NCBI RefSeq assembly: GCF_000688695.1
Contig: NZ_JIBQ01000017.1
Span: 23,064-59,584 of the forward strand
Direction of reading: 5' to 3'
DNA: 36,521 nt
Source of the DNA: Lonsdalea quercina subsp. quercina
GTDB taxonomy: Bacteria; Pseudomonadota; Gammaproteobacteria; Enterobacterales; Enterobacteriaceae
Both the position numbers and the translations under genes were made by a program. Positions 6,901 through 16,121 of the stretch are shown piece by piece. The stretch's first letter is position 1, and each line of letters begins with the position of its first letter. Below the pieces are notes generated by a model. That model made no database searches and was not told where the DNA came from. It saw only the letters and a program-made list of their open reading frames with translations.

Positions 6901-7771
6901 TTTTGGCCAGCTCCTGTTGTTGCTCTAACTGTTTTGTCAAACGTGCCTCGCTCCACTGGCGCAGCAGCAGTATCACCAACGACATCACCAACAGCAGAAT
7001 AGCCACGCTAAACGCCGCGACAATGTTGTATTCGTTATAGAGAATTTCGATGTGCAGCGGCAGCGTGTTAGTCATACCGCGGATGTGTCCCGATACCACG
7101 GAAACCGCCCCAAACTCGCCCATCGCTCGTGCCGTACACAGCACCACGCCATAAATCAGCGCCCATTTCACGTTGGGCAACGTGATGTTCCAGAACATCT
7201 GCCAGCCATTCGCGCCCAGCAGACGCGCGGCCTCTTCTTCCTGCGATCCCTGTTGCTCCATCAGTGGAATCAGCTCGCGCGCCACATACGGCAACGTCAC
7301 GAAGATAGTCGCCAACACGATGCCCGGCACCGCATAGACCACCTGGAGATCATGCTCCATCAAGAACGGATAAAGTTTGCTCTGCGCCCCGAACAGCAGC
7401 ACATAGACCAGACCGGTCACCACAGGAGAGACAGAGAACGGCAAGTCGATCAAGGCCAACAGCAGCGTCTTACCGCGAAACTCGAACTTGGTCACACACC
7501 ATGCCGTCGCCAGACCGAAAATCATATTCAACGGCACGGAAATCACGGTGGCAAACAGCGTCAACTTGAGCGCCGACACGGCATCTGGCTCGGAAATCGC
7601 ATTCCAGAAGGCGCCCACGCCATTATGTAATCCCTGCGTCACCACCATGACCAGCGGTAACACCAACACCAGCACGAAGACCACCCAGGCAAGCCCGACC
7701 AAGGTGTAATAAGTCACAGGCCGCCGGGAAACAGAGCGTGTCTTGTCAGACACGGAAACTGTGTTGTCCAT
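6890..7771 (-). CDS. cysW: Sulfate ABC transporter permease CysW
   Basis: Inner-membrane permease with six predicted hydrophobic segments and the ABC permease EAA loop ([21 protein letters not shown]) that contacts the ATPase. It forms the sulfate channel as a heterodimer with CysT. I choose ATG 7771 because AGGG lies six bases before it; ATG 7777 is only two codons upstream and abuts the same ribosome binding site. The gene starts about ten bases after the cysT stop and overlaps cysA at its 3' end. Length (293 residues) is normal for the family. Confidence 0.92.
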   Translation of the reverse strand: MDNTVSVSDKTRSVSRRPVTYYTLVGLAWVVFVLVLVLPLVMVVTQGLHNGVGAFWNAISEPDAVSALKLTLFATVISVPLNMIFGLATAWCVTKFEFRGKTLLLALIDLPFSVSPVVTGLVYVLLFGAQSKLYPFLMEHDLQVVYAVPGIVLATIFVTLPYVARELIPLMEQQGSQEEEAARLLGANGWQMFWNITLPNVKWALIYGVVLCTARAMGEFGAVSVVSGHIRGMTNTLPLHIEILYNEYNIVAAFSVAILLLVMSLVILLLRQWSEARLTKQLEQQQELAKNEH

Positions 7772-7780
7772 AATCATCCC

Positions 7781-8593
7781 TTAGCGATTCGGTTGAATTC
7801 GGCGCTGCAACAAGTTAATCAGCAACAGCATAATGAACGATAGAACCAGCATGAACACACCGATCCCCGTCGCCCCTTTGTAATCGTACTGGTCCAGCTT
7901 GGAGACGATCAGCAGCGGCATGATCTCCGTTTTGAACGGGATATTGCCGGCGATAAACACCACGGAGCCGTACTCTCCCACACCGCGAGCGAAAGCCAGC
8001 GCGAAGCCGGTCAACCAGGCAGGCAGAATGGCGGGCACCAGCACGTGACGGAATATCTGCAGCGGTCCGGCGCCAAGACAAGACGCCGCCTCTTCCACTT
8101 CCTTCGGAATGTCCGCCAGCACCGGCTGTACCGTTCGTACGACGAACGGTAGCGTGACAAAAATCAGCGCCAGCGTTATCCCCAAAGGGGTATAGGCGAT
8201 TTTGAAGGGAAACAAACTGCCCACCAGCCCGGTGGGCGCATAGAGCGACGTCAGCGCGATACCGGCCACGGCCGTGGGCAACGCAAACGGCATATCGATC
8301 ATGGCATCGATAATCTTGCGTCCGGGGAAGTGATAGCGTACCAGCACCCAAGCCAGCAGCGTGCCAATGATACCGTTGATAAAGGCGGCAGACAGCGCCG
8401 TGGAAAACGAAAGCCGCACAGAGGACAACACCTGTCGGCTGGTGATCAAATCCCAAAACTGGGTCAGAGTGAGTTGGCTGGCGTAGAGGAACATCGCCGC
8501 CAGCGGGATCAAAACAATCAGCCCCAGATAGGTGAGGCTAAAACCTAACGTCAATCCAAAACCGGGCATTACCGGCGAAGCACGTCGCGACAT
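7781..8593 (-). CDS. cysT: Sulfate ABC transporter permease CysT (CysU)
   Basis: A 270-residue inner-membrane permease, partner of CysW. Six hydrophobic segments are visible, and the EAA loop (EEAASCLGAGPLQIFRHVLVP) is intact near residue 170. AAGG precedes ATG 8593 at good spacing. The gene follows sbp after about 100 bases that contain a hairpin, so its expression is probably lower than that of the binding protein. The family also includes molybdate and thiosulfate permeases; the adjacent Sbp-type binding protein fixes sulfate as the substrate. Confidence 0.92.
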   Translation of the reverse strand: MSRRASPVMPGFGLTLGFSLTYLGLIVLIPLAAMFLYASQLTLTQFWDLITSRQVLSSVRLSFSTALSAAFINGIIGTLLAWVLVRYHFPGRKIIDAMIDMPFALPTAVAGIALTSLYAPTGLVGSLFPFKIAYTPLGITLALIFVTLPFVVRTVQPVLADIPKEVEEAASCLGAGPLQIFRHVLVPAILPAWLTGFALAFARGVGEYGSVVFIAGNIPFKTEIMPLLIVSKLDQYDYKGATGIGVFMLVLSFIMLLLINLLQRRIQPNR

Positions 8594-8651
8594 AACAAGC
8601 CTTTCTTTTTATCTACCAGACCACAAAGGTCTCCCGCGTCCCTGCGTGACA

Positions 8652-8676
8652 AAACCGCCCCACGCCGGGGCGGTTT
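8652..8676 (-). terminator. Intra-operon hairpin between sbp and cysT
   Basis: Perfect 10-bp stem AAACCGCCCC (8652-8661) and GGGGCGGTTT (8667-8676) with a five-base loop, 16 bases past the sbp stop. On the minus strand it ends in TTTTGT, so it can act as a leaky terminator or as a 3' stabiliser of sbp mRNA. This fits the need for an excess of the periplasmic binding protein over the permease. Confidence 0.7.
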
Positions 8677-8691
8677 ACATCATGAGATACC

Positions 8692-9702
8692 TTACTGATT
8701 AATTTTTTCGAAGATGCCGTCAAAAATTCCGCCATCAGCGAAGAACTTGGGCTGCGCCTGCTTCCAGCCGCCAAAGTCGCCGTCTATCGTCACGAGTTTC
8801 ACCGGCGCGAACTTGCTCTTGAACTCCTCCGCGATTTTTTCGTTACGCGGACGGTAGAAGTTTTTGGCAATAATACGTTGCCCTTCGTCGCTATAAAGAT
8901 AGTTCAGATACGCTTCAGCCTGCTTTTTCGTGCCTTTTCTTTCGACGACATTATCGACGACAGCCACCGGCGGCTCAGCCAAGATGGACAGCGACGGTGT
9001 GACGATCTCCAGATTTTCGCCGCCCTGCTCTTTCAAAGACAGGTAGGCTTCATTCTCCCAGGCGATCAGCACATCGCCGAGCTGACGCTGTACGAAGCTG
9101 ACGGTCGAGCCGCGCGCGCCGGTATCCAGTACCGGGGCATGGCGATACAGTTCCGTGACGAATTTCAGTGCGCTTTCATCGGTTCCGCCCGGCAAATGCT
9201 TGGCATACGCCCAGGCGGCCAGGAAGTTCCAGCGAGCGCCGCCGGACGTTTTCGGGTTAGGCGTAATCACCTGCACGCCGGGTTTGATCAGATCGCCCCA
9301 ATCCTTAATCTGTTTCGGGTTTCCTTTGCGCACCAGGAACACGATGGTGGAAGTGTACGGCGTGCTGTTGTCCGGCAAACGCGCCTGCCAGTTCGGGTCG
9401 ATCAGTTTTTTATTGAGATTGAGCGCATCGATATCGCCCGCCAAGGCCAGCGTGACGACATCCGCCTGAAGTCCGTCGATAACCGAACGCGCCTGCTTGC
9501 CGGAGCCGCCGTGCGAATTCTTGATTGAGATATCTTCACCCGTGGTTGCCTTCCAGTGCTTGCTGAAAGCGGCGTTGTACTCTTGATAGAACTCCCGCGT
9601 AGGATCGTAAGACACGTTCAGCAGTTCTGTCGCGGCAGAGGCAACGCCTGAAAACAACAGGGTTGCGGCAGCTAACGACAGCCCCAGACGACGCTTTGAC
9701 AT
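8692..9702 (-). CDS. sbp: Periplasmic sulfate-binding protein Sbp
   Basis: A 336-residue binding protein with a clear signal peptide (basic start MSKRR, hydrophobic core, cleavage after about residue 23 at ASA). The mature part carries the sulfate-binding signatures [41 protein letters not shown] and DTGARGST. These match Sbp better than the thiosulfate-preferring CysP (E. coli CysP has SHAGSSKQA). ATG 9702 is chosen because GGGAG lies eight bases upstream; the GTG three codons earlier gives no better signal. It is the first gene of the operon, unlike E. coli, where sbp stands alone and cysP heads the transporter operon. CysB control is expected from the pathway, but I cannot point to a definite CysB site. 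Confidence 0.92.
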   Translation of the reverse strand: MSKRRLGLSLAAATLLFSGVASAATELLNVSYDPTREFYQEYNAAFSKHWKATTGEDISIKNSHGGSGKQARSVIDGLQADVVTLALAGDIDALNLNKKLIDPNWQARLPDNSTPYTSTIVFLVRKGNPKQIKDWGDLIKPGVQVITPNPKTSGGARWNFLAAWAYAKHLPGGTDESALKFVTELYRHAPVLDTGARGSTVSFVQRQLGDVLIAWENEAYLSLKEQGGENLEIVTPSLSILAEPPVAVVDNVVERKGTKKQAEAYLNYLYSDEGQRIIAKNFYRPRNEKIAEEFKSKFAPVKLVTIDGDFGGWKQAQPKFFADGGIFDGIFEKINQ

Positions 9703-9780
9703 AGTTATCACTCCCTCAAGAAGTCAGTCATTCTGTTCGATACCCGCAGGCAACCGGGCTAATTATGGGCCCTTCCTGAT

Positions 9781-9877
9781 ATTGTCCAGCGTTGCGACAG
9801 TCCGTGTAAGACAGCGTCAGAGCTGGAAATAGCGATAGGCTAAGCGTGTTATCAGGCAGGTAGTAAGACTGGACAAT
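9781..9877. other. Separated 9-bp inverted repeat upstream of sbp
   Basis: ATTGTCCAG (9781-9789) and CTGGACAAT (9869-9877) are exact inverted copies 79 bases apart, in the 330-base stretch between sbp and degP. They could be paired regulator sites or a long-range stem. No matching known operator comes to mind. Besides this and the degP terminator, the stretch holds only the sbp leader. Confidence 0.35.
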
Positions 9878-9995
9878 AGAGGATATGGGAGGGCGGCAAA
9901 AATACTGTTTCGCGATAATTTATGCTATCCCGTTATATTCTTCGCACAATTTTTGGGGTTTTAAATTTGAGGGTCGACCTCGAAAATAACCGGGG

Positions 9996-10022
9996 AAAAA
10001 CCGGCGCCGAGAACGACGCCGG
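9996..10022 (-). terminator. Rho-independent terminator after degP
   Basis: CCGGCG (10001-10006) pairs with CGCCGG (10017-10022) and on the minus strand is followed by TTTTT (9996-10000). It lies ten bases past the degP stop. Confidence 0.75.
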
Positions 10023-10032
10023 GCAGGTCAGA

Positions 10033-11481
10033 TCACTGCAATAGCAGATACAAACTGCTGTCGCCACGGCGGATATTCAGCGCCAGCACAGGCGGTTTGC
10101 TGTCCAGAATCTTGCGCAGTTCGCCGATATTGGCCACGGCCTGCTGATTCACCCCAAGGATGACATCGCCCGGTTTCAGGCCGATGCGCGCGGCGGCGGA
10201 GCCCGGTTTCACCTTCTCGACCTTCACGCCTTTCTGTCCGTCCAGCTGCGTATTGCTCAGTTCGGCGCCTTCAATGCCTGAGTTCAGATTGCCGGCTGCC
10301 ACCTGGGCCTGACTGCTTTGCTGCAACGCGACATCCACGGAAACCGGTTTGCCGTCGCGAAGCAGGCCTAATGTGAGCTTCGTGCCCGCAGGCAGAGATC
10401 CCACCTGCGCGCGCAACGCCGCAAAGCTGCTGACCGTTTTACCGTTCAGCGACACAATGACGTCGCCCGCCTTGATCCCGGCGGCGGCGGCGGCCGATTT
10501 CGGCTGAACCTGGCTGACGAACGCGCCACGCTGAGCGTCGATCTTCATCGCCTGCGCCAGATCAGAGTTCAACTCCGTACCGACGATACCCAGTTCTCCG
10601 CGTTTCACTTCGCCGAATTCGACGATCTGGTTCACCAGATTTTTCACCATATTGCTGGGAATGGCGAAACCGATGCCGATGTTGCCGCCGTCCGGCGCCA
10701 GAATCGCGGTATTCAGGCCGATCAGCTCGCCGTTGAGATTGACCAGCGCGCCGCCGGAGTTCCCACGGTTGATGGCGGCATCCGTCTGGATGAAGTCTTC
10801 ATAGTTTTCGATATTCAGCCCGCTGCGGCCCAGCGCGGAAATGATCCCGGAGGTCGCCGTTTCGCCCAGACCGTAAGGATTGCCGATCGCCACGGCATAG
10901 TCGCCAACGCGCAGTTGATCGGAGTCCGCCATTTTCAGCGCGGTCAGATTGCGGGCATCTTTGATCTGCACCACCGCGATATCGGAGCGGGGATCTTTAC
11001 CGATGACCCGCGCATCGTATTTACGGCCGTCGTTGAGACGCACCTGAATCTTGTCGGCATTATCGACCACGTGATTGTTCGTCACCACGTAGCCTTTGGC
11101 CGCGTTAATAATCACGCCCGCGCCCAGCGCCTGGAAGGTCTGCTGCTGACGCTGTTGGGGATTAGCACTGCCGTCGTCTTCTCCGCCCTGACACATCGGC
11201 GAGGACTGGAACGGCGAACCGTCCTGACAAAACGGGGAATCTTCGCCAAAGAATTGCTGCAGCTGAGGCGGAATAGCGCCGCCGCCAGCCCGGCTGACCG
11301 GCGCATGCCCTTCGACGGAAATATTGACGACCGAAGGCATCACCTTTTCAAGCATCGGCGCCAGACTGGGAAGCTGTTGGCTGGAGGAAGAGACCGACTC
11401 CGCCGCGATTGCCGGAACCGTCCCTGTAGCCATTGCCAGGCTTAACGTCAATGCACTCAGAACCAATGATTTTCTTTTCAT
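10033..11481 (-). CDS. degP: Periplasmic serine endoprotease/chaperone DegP (HtrA)
   Basis: Periplasmic quality-control protease that degrades or refolds misfolded envelope proteins. From ATG 11481 the protein has 482 residues: a signal peptide (MKRKSLVLSALTLSLA, cleavage near AIA at 27), a trypsin-like domain with H137, D167 and S242 (GNSGGA), and two PDZ domains (about 285-375 and 395-480). The LA loop keeps its two cysteines (FCQDGSPFQSSPMCQ). A longer start at ATG 11496 would add five residues (MRPIP), and a TTG two codons before that has no better signal. The short form matches the E. coli signal peptide. A sigma-E promoter lies upstream and a terminator downstream, so it is monocistronic. 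Confidence 0.95.
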   Translation of the reverse strand: MKRKSLVLSALTLSLAMATGTVPAIAAESVSSSSQQLPSLAPMLEKVMPSVVNISVEGHAPVSRAGGGAIPPQLQQFFGEDSPFCQDGSPFQSSPMCQGGEDDGSANPQQRQQQTFQALGAGVIINAAKGYVVTNNHVVDNADKIQVRLNDGRKYDARVIGKDPRSDIAVVQIKDARNLTALKMADSDQLRVGDYAVAIGNPYGLGETATSGIISALGRSGLNIENYEDFIQTDAAINRGNSGGALVNLNGELIGLNTAILAPDGGNIGIGFAIPSNMVKNLVNQIVEFGEVKRGELGIVGTELNSDLAQAMKIDAQRGAFVSQVQPKSAAAAAGIKAGDVIVSLNGKTVSSFAALRAQVGSLPAGTKLTLGLLRDGKPVSVDVALQQSSQAQVAAGNLNSGIEGAELSNTQLDGQKGVKVEKVKPGSAAARIGLKPGDVILGVNQQAVANIGELRKILDSKPPVLALNIRRGDSSLYLLLQ

Positions 11482-11545
11482 AGGAATAGGTCTCATAGTC
11501 AATCAACACGCAAATTTTACGGCCCTTTTGCTGTGGTCGTACAAA

Positions 11546-11573
11546 TACGATAACTATGCGCAGGGGAAGTTCC
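11546..11573 (-). promoter_or_regulatory. Sigma-E promoter of degP
   Basis: On the minus strand, GGAACTT (11573-11567), a 16-base spacer and TCGTA (11550-11546). The -35 is an exact match to the sigma-E consensus; the -10 resembles TCTGA/TCAAA. It lies about 65 bases before the degP start. Envelope-stress control of degP by sigma-E is well established in E. coli. Confidence 0.75.
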
Positions 11574-11650
11574 TCTACGCAATCCTGTGAAACGTAAGGA
11601 AATATTGTCTTTGTTTACAAAATGGCCGCCCGGGACCTACAGCCCCTCGC

Positions 11651-13162
11651 CTACTCGGCCGCCATCAGCCGGCGGTATTCGTCGTAGGCGTAAAGGTCGG
11701 TCATGCCGCTGATGTAGTCTTGAATCAGGCGACCACGGTAGTAAAACTCGAGGCACTCCTGCTGCTCAGTCGGTTTCTTCTCCAAAGACTCCACGGCCTC
11801 CCGATAAGCCAGACAGTGCTTGCGCGACAGCTTATGGTAGAGGCGAGTCTCGATGGGATAGTCGCGATGAAACTCCTCTTCCACCAGCGTTCTGAAGTCG
11901 GCCGAGGGCATTTTCAGCAGTGGATGATAGATATCGAGCAAACCGCGCATCACCCGGCTTCCCTGCAGCTCCAGCTGTTCGACTTCGTGATGATTAAAAA
12001 CGTGTTTGAACGCCACGCGCTTAAAGCTTTTCAAGAGTCGGTTCTGCGGACTGCCGTCTTCCAGCAAGGCTTGATTGAAGTCGCCGTTGAAAATGTGAGA
12101 CAGGTTATCGATAAAACGCTGCGAAGCATGCGGCACCAGATAAGCAACGGCGTTAACCCTCAGATTCATGAAGAACTGATCGTCGCTGCTACGCCAGCGG
12201 TGCTGCTGGCGAGATTTGAATGCCTTGCCCACGGTTTTCATGAACATATCGTTCTCTTTCGTGTCACCCCAGGCCTCTTCTAGCAGCTGATAAAGACGAT
12301 CGATGGAAAACAATTTTTTCTCCACGGCATCTTCCAGATCGGCAATGCAATACGAGATATCGTCCGCCGCTTCCATAATGTAGGTCAGCGGAAAACGCTG
12401 GAACTCTTTCATGTCCAGCTCGCTCCGCAGCTGACTCACGAACGCTTCCTCCGCCAGATAAAAACCCGGCTTTTTCATCAGGTAGTCATAGTCGGAGGGC
12501 AGTTCGTCGACCCAGTAGGCGGGCTTGGTGTATTTGAGAATGCAGGCGACCTGCGAATAGGTCAGATTCAGTTTCAACAGCGTATGCACCATCCGCACCG
12601 CCTGGGCATTGCCCTCAAACTGACTCAGATCCTGACGGATGCGGCAGCGGAGTTCGTTCAGCGCCTCCTCCCCCTCCTTCAACGTCAAACAGGCGACCTG
12701 ACAGGCGTCTTCTCCGATAGGTTTCTTGCAGGACTCAACATCCATCTGTGTGGAAAACCAGTTTCTCAGCGCGGATTCGCCGAAATGGCCGAACGGCGGG
12801 TTGCCGATGTCATGCATCAGACAGGCCATCTCCACCATGCTTTCGAAGGGGATCTCGTAGCGGCTCAGTCCGTAGGTATCCAGCTTCCCCTGACGCCTCA
12901 GGCTATCGATAATGTTTTTAGCGATATAACGGCCAATCTGCTGCACCTCCATCGAGTGCGTCAGACGGGAGCGCACGGCGGCATTCCTTTCCAATGGGAA
13001 CACCTGCGTCTTCTGCTGCAGCCGACGAATGGCGGCGGAGTTGATGATACGGCCGCGGTCGCTTTCGAACTCGCGGATGACGCCGTATTCATCGCTCTTT
13101 TCTTTAGGCTTGCTCAACGCCCGTTGATAGCTGATTTTCTTGGCAAAATCGATGTCGGACAT
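11651..13162 (-). CDS. dgt: Deoxyguanosinetriphosphate triphosphohydrolase
   Basis: Cytoplasmic enzyme that splits dGTP into deoxyguanosine and triphosphate. A 503-residue HD-domain protein, close to the 505 of E. coli. Conserved metal ligands are H69 (in SRLTHSMEV), H117-D118 (in [16 protein letters not shown]) and the later [13 protein letters not shown] segment. ATG 13162 is chosen because GGAGA precedes it by five bases and the start matches the family ([10 protein letters not shown]). The frame remains open for 34 more codons upstream, but that part is not protein-like for this family. It is divergent from mtnN, sharing about 160 bases of intergenic DNA. Confidence 0.94.
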   Translation of the reverse strand: MSDIDFAKKISYQRALSKPKEKSDEYGVIREFESDRGRIINSAAIRRLQQKTQVFPLERNAAVRSRLTHSMEVQQIGRYIAKNIIDSLRRQGKLDTYGLSRYEIPFESMVEMACLMHDIGNPPFGHFGESALRNWFSTQMDVESCKKPIGEDACQVACLTLKEGEEALNELRCRIRQDLSQFEGNAQAVRMVHTLLKLNLTYSQVACILKYTKPAYWVDELPSDYDYLMKKPGFYLAEEAFVSQLRSELDMKEFQRFPLTYIMEAADDISYCIADLEDAVEKKLFSIDRLYQLLEEAWGDTKENDMFMKTVGKAFKSRQQHRWRSSDDQFFMNLRVNAVAYLVPHASQRFIDNLSHIFNGDFNQALLEDGSPQNRLLKSFKRVAFKHVFNHHEVEQLELQGSRVMRGLLDIYHPLLKMPSADFRTLVEEEFHRDYPIETRLYHKLSRKHCLAYREAVESLEKKPTEQQECLEFYYRGRLIQDYISGMTDLYAYDEYRRLMAAE

Positions 13163-13321
13163 GCTGTTCTCCGTTTCTGGCCCTGACCGGTGATAGCATG
13201 CCCGAGCGGGCGATACAACGGTTAAGGCGTTTTGTTCGCGTGCTCTCGCTATCATAACGGCCATGATAGACTACCGGCCACGACACACCTGTTAATTCAA
13301 GCAAAACTTGTGGGGAATCCT

Positions 13322-14023
13322 ATGAAAGTTGGCATCATCGGCGCAATGGAGCAAGAAGTTATCCTGCTGCGGGATCAGATCCAAAATCGCCAGACCATAC
13401 AGCGCGCGGGCTGTGAAATTTACACCGGACAGCTGCACGGCGTGGACGTGGCGCTGCTGAAGTCCGGGATCGGTAAAGTCGCGGCGGCGCTGGGGACGAC
13501 GCTGCTGCTGGAACACTGCCGTCCAGACGTCGTGATCAACACCGGTTCAGCCGGTGGTCTGGCTTCCAGCCTGAAAGTGGGCGATATCGTGGTATCCAGC
13601 GAAGTTCGCTACCACGACGCCGACGTCACCGCATTCGGTTATGAAGCCGGTCAAATGGCGGGCTGCCCCGCCGCTTTTGTCGCAGACGAAAACCTGATCG
13701 TTCAGGCTGAACAGGCTATCGCCAAGCTGTCGCTGAATGCGGTACGCGGTCTGGTCGTCAGCGGCGATGCATTTATCAACGGCGCGGAACCGCTGGCCCG
13801 CATCCGTAATACCTTCCCACAGGCTGTGGCCGTAGAAATGGAAGCCACGGCTATCGGTCACGTGTGCCACCAGTTCGGCGTGCCTTTCGTCGTCGTGCGC
13901 GCCATTTCCGACGTGGCGGATCAGGAGTCTCACCTGAGCTTCGAGGAATTCCTGAGCGTGGCGGCCAAGCAGTCCACGCTGATGGTGGAAGCCCTTGTGC
14001 AGTCGCTAGGCCAACAGGGCTGA
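13322..14023 (+). CDS. mtnN: 5'-methylthioadenosine/S-adenosylhomocysteine nucleosidase
   Basis: Cytoplasmic nucleosidase that removes adenine from methylthioadenosine, S-adenosylhomocysteine and 5'-deoxyadenosine. It serves methionine salvage, relieves product inhibition of SAM enzymes and feeds autoinducer-2 synthesis. The 233 residues match the family. E12 (in AMEQEVILL), E174 (in VEMEATAIG) and D197 (in RAISDVAD) are the expected substrate and catalytic residues. GGGGA precedes ATG 13322; the open frame reaches further upstream, but without homology. In E. coli btuF follows this gene. Here it is absent, and the gene ends in a terminator shared with erpA. Confidence 0.95.
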   Translation: MKVGIIGAMEQEVILLRDQIQNRQTIQRAGCEIYTGQLHGVDVALLKSGIGKVAAALGTTLLLEHCRPDVVINTGSAGGLASSLKVGDIVVSSEVRYHDADVTAFGYEAGQMAGCPAAFVADENLIVQAEQAIAKLSLNAVRGLVVSGDAFINGAEPLARIRNTFPQAVAVEMEATAIGHVCHQFGVPFVVVRAISDVADQESHLSFEEFLSVAAKQSTLMVEALVQSLGQQG

Positions 14024-14075
14024 TTTGCCTGATCGCCGCTGCATTCACTGACGAGTGGATGCAGCGCGCATAAAC

Positions 14076-14115
14076 AAAAAACCCGTGCGGCAGCCACGCT
14101 GAGCACGGGTTTTTT
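14076..14115. terminator. Bidirectional terminator between mtnN and erpA
   Basis: AAAAAACCCGTGC (14076-14088) and GCACGGGTTTTTT (14103-14115) are exact inverted copies with a 14-base loop. They provide a T-run for both converging genes. Confidence 0.9.
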
Positions 14116-14149
14116 AATGAACGCCACAACGTGTGGCTGAGCTTGAGGA

Positions 14150-14494
14150 TCAGATGCTGAAGGACGATCCGCAGCCGCAGGTGGTTTTGGCATTCGGGTT
14201 GGTGACCACGAAGCGCGAGCCTTCCAGCCCTTCAGTATAGTCCACCGAACCGCCGACCAGATATTGCAGGCTCATTGGATCCACGACCAACGACACGCCC
14301 TGCTTCTCAATCATCATATCGCCCTCGTTGACCTTGTCGTCAAACGTAAAGCCGTATTGGAAACCGCTGCAGCCGCCGCCGGTGATGTACACCCGCAGTT
14401 TCAGATCGGGATTTTCTTCGTCAGCAATCAGGAATTTCACCTTATTGGCCGCGGCATCAGTGAATTGCAGCGGCAGTGCTGTTACGTCGCTCAT
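14150..14494 (-). CDS. erpA: Iron-sulfur cluster insertion protein ErpA
   Basis: A-type carrier that hands Fe-S clusters to apo-enzymes, among them the isoprenoid enzymes IspG/IspH and respiratory enzymes. It has 114 residues with the HesB/IscA fold and the three ligand cysteines C42 (GGGCSGF), C106 and C108 (TTCGCGSSF). GGGAGT lies about seven bases before ATG 14494. The frame runs on 77 codons upstream without homology. It is divergent from hemL. In E. coli IscR controls this gene; I do not see a site clear enough to call. Confidence 0.95.
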   Translation of the reverse strand: MSDVTALPLQFTDAAANKVKFLIADEENPDLKLRVYITGGGCSGFQYGFTFDDKVNEGDMMIEKQGVSLVVDPMSLQYLVGGSVDYTEGLEGSRFVVTNPNAKTTCGCGSSFSI

Positions 14495-14802
14495 CTTTCG
14501 TACTCCCAAACTCAGTATCGGGCGGTGGTTATCCAACCCGGTGATGCTTCGATTATCTAATAGCCCCCGACAACGTTCAAGAGACGATCGGTTCGCGGCG
14601 GGGCGGCAATGAATGACGCCGCGCTCAGGCAGGCATGCGATTCGGCAGGTATTGGCGACGATTATCGGCCTTTTACCGCGCCAAAACAACGTCGTTCGCC
14701 TACATCCTCCTTCCATTGTGGTCACAAGGATTTCACAACCGGCCTCTCTTCATTAGAATGAGGGCATACTCTGTGACATCAATCCCCAGTCAGGAATCTG
14801 TA
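14495..14802. other. erpA-hemL divergent intergenic region
   Basis: 308 bases holding the promoters of two divergent genes. A likely hemL promoter is marked separately. Open frames crossing it from both sides are extensions of hemL and erpA without homology. No RNA gene seen. Confidence 0.5.
14732..14759 (+). promoter_or_regulatory. Probable sigma-70 promoter of hemL
   Basis: TTCACA (14732-14737), 16-base spacer, TAGAAT (14754-14759): five of six matches in each hexamer. It lies 43 bases before the hemL start. Confidence 0.45.
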
Positions 14803-16083
14803 ATGAATAAATCTGAAAGTCTGTACGCGGCGGCGCAGCAGGTCATACCGGGCGGCGTGAACTCGCCGGTACGGGCATTTAACGGCGTCGGCGGCACGCC
14901 GCTGTTTATCGAACGCGCCGAGGGCGCCTACATCTATGATGCGGATGGCAAAGCGTATATCGACTACGTCGGTTCCTGGGGACCGATGGTGCTGGGCCAC
15001 AACCATCCGGCTATTCGCGATGCGGTGATCGCCGCCGCGGAGCGCGGACTGAGCTTTGGCGCGCCCACCGAAATGGAAGTCACCATGGCGAATCTCGTGA
15101 CCTCGTTGATGAAAGGCATGGACATGGTGCGCATGGTCAACTCCGGAACGGAAGCCACGATGAGCGCCATTCGTCTGGCCCGCGGTTTCACCGGACGCGA
15201 TAAAATCATCAAGTTTGAAGGCTGCTACCACGGCCATGCGGACTGTCTGCTGGTCAAAGCCGGCTCCGGCGCGCTGACCCTGGGACAGCCGAACTCCCCC
15301 GGCGTCCCCGCCGATTTCGCCCGCCATACCCTGACCTGTACGTATAACGATCTGGACTCGGTACGCGCCGCTTTCGAACAATACCCCGAAGACATCGCCG
15401 CCATTATCGTTGAACCGGTCGCAGGCAACATGAACTGCATTCCGCCGCTGCCGGCTTTCCTGCCGGGGCTGCGCGATCTGTGCGACGAATTCGGCGCACT
15501 GCTCATCATCGACGAAGTGATGACCGGCTTCCGCGTCGCGCTGGGCGGCGCGCAGGCCTTCTATGGCGTGCAGCCGGACCTGACTTGCCTGGGTAAAATC
15601 ATTGGCGGCGGTATGCCTGTCGGCGCATTCGGCGGTCGCCGTGAAGTGATGGAAGCGCTGGCTCCGACCGGGCCGGTCTATCAGGCGGGTACGCTGTCCG
15701 GCAACCCGATCGCCATGGCTGCGGGCGTCGCCTGCCTGACCGAAGTCGCCAAACCGGACGTCCATCCGCGGTTAACCGCGCTGACAGACCGGCTGGCGGA
15801 AGGGCTGCTGGACGCGGCTCGGGCAGAAAACGTGCCGCTGGTCATCAACCGCGCCGGGGGCATGTTCGGTCTGTTCTTCACCGACGATGAAACGGTAACC
15901 CGTTATCAGGACGTGCTGAAGTGCGATGTGGAACGCTTCAAGCGCTTCTTCCACCTGATGCTGGATGAGGGCGTTTATCTGGCGCCGTCCGCGTTCGAAG
16001 CCGGCTTTATGTCAACGGCACACAGCGAGCAGGATATCGATCGCACCATCGCCGCGGCGCGTCGCTGCTTCTCACAGCTGTAA
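14803..16083 (+). CDS. hemL: Glutamate-1-semialdehyde 2,1-aminomutase
   Basis: PLP-dependent enzyme that turns glutamate-1-semialdehyde into 5-aminolevulinate, the second step of C5 haem synthesis, in the cytoplasm. The 426 residues equal the E. coli length. K265 in [17 protein letters not shown] is the PLP-binding lysine, and the DEVMTGFR segment (about 237-244) supplies the aspartate that holds the cofactor ring. AGGA lies upstream of ATG 14803 at usable spacing. It converges with fhuB; a hairpin lies between them. In E. coli clcA separates hemL from erpA; here they are direct neighbours. Confidence 0.96.
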   Translation: MNKSESLYAAAQQVIPGGVNSPVRAFNGVGGTPLFIERAEGAYIYDADGKAYIDYVGSWGPMVLGHNHPAIRDAVIAAAERGLSFGAPTEMEVTMANLVTSLMKGMDMVRMVNSGTEATMSAIRLARGFTGRDKIIKFEGCYHGHADCLLVKAGSGALTLGQPNSPGVPADFARHTLTCTYNDLDSVRAAFEQYPEDIAAIIVEPVAGNMNCIPPLPAFLPGLRDLCDEFGALLIIDEVMTGFRVALGGAQAFYGVQPDLTCLGKIIGGGMPVGAFGGRREVMEALAPTGPVYQAGTLSGNPIAMAAGVACLTEVAKPDVHPRLTALTDRLAEGLLDAARAENVPLVINRAGGMFGLFFTDDETVTRYQDVLKCDVERFKRFFHLMLDEGVYLAPSAFEAGFMSTAHSEQDIDRTIAAARRCFSQL

Positions 16084-16094
16084 TACGTTTTGAT

Positions 16095-16121
16095 GCCTCA
16101 GAGCGAATCCGGCTCTGAGGC
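16095..16121. terminator. Hairpin between convergent hemL and fhuB
   Basis: GCCTCAGAGC (16095-16104) and GCTCTGAGGC (16112-16121) form a perfect 10-bp stem that abuts the fhuB stop. Neither side has a real T-run, so termination efficiency is uncertain. Confidence 0.55.

Noticed and set aside
14779-15765. Long minus-strand open frame inside hemL
   Set aside because: Fully antisense to hemL, with no homology and no ribosome binding site.
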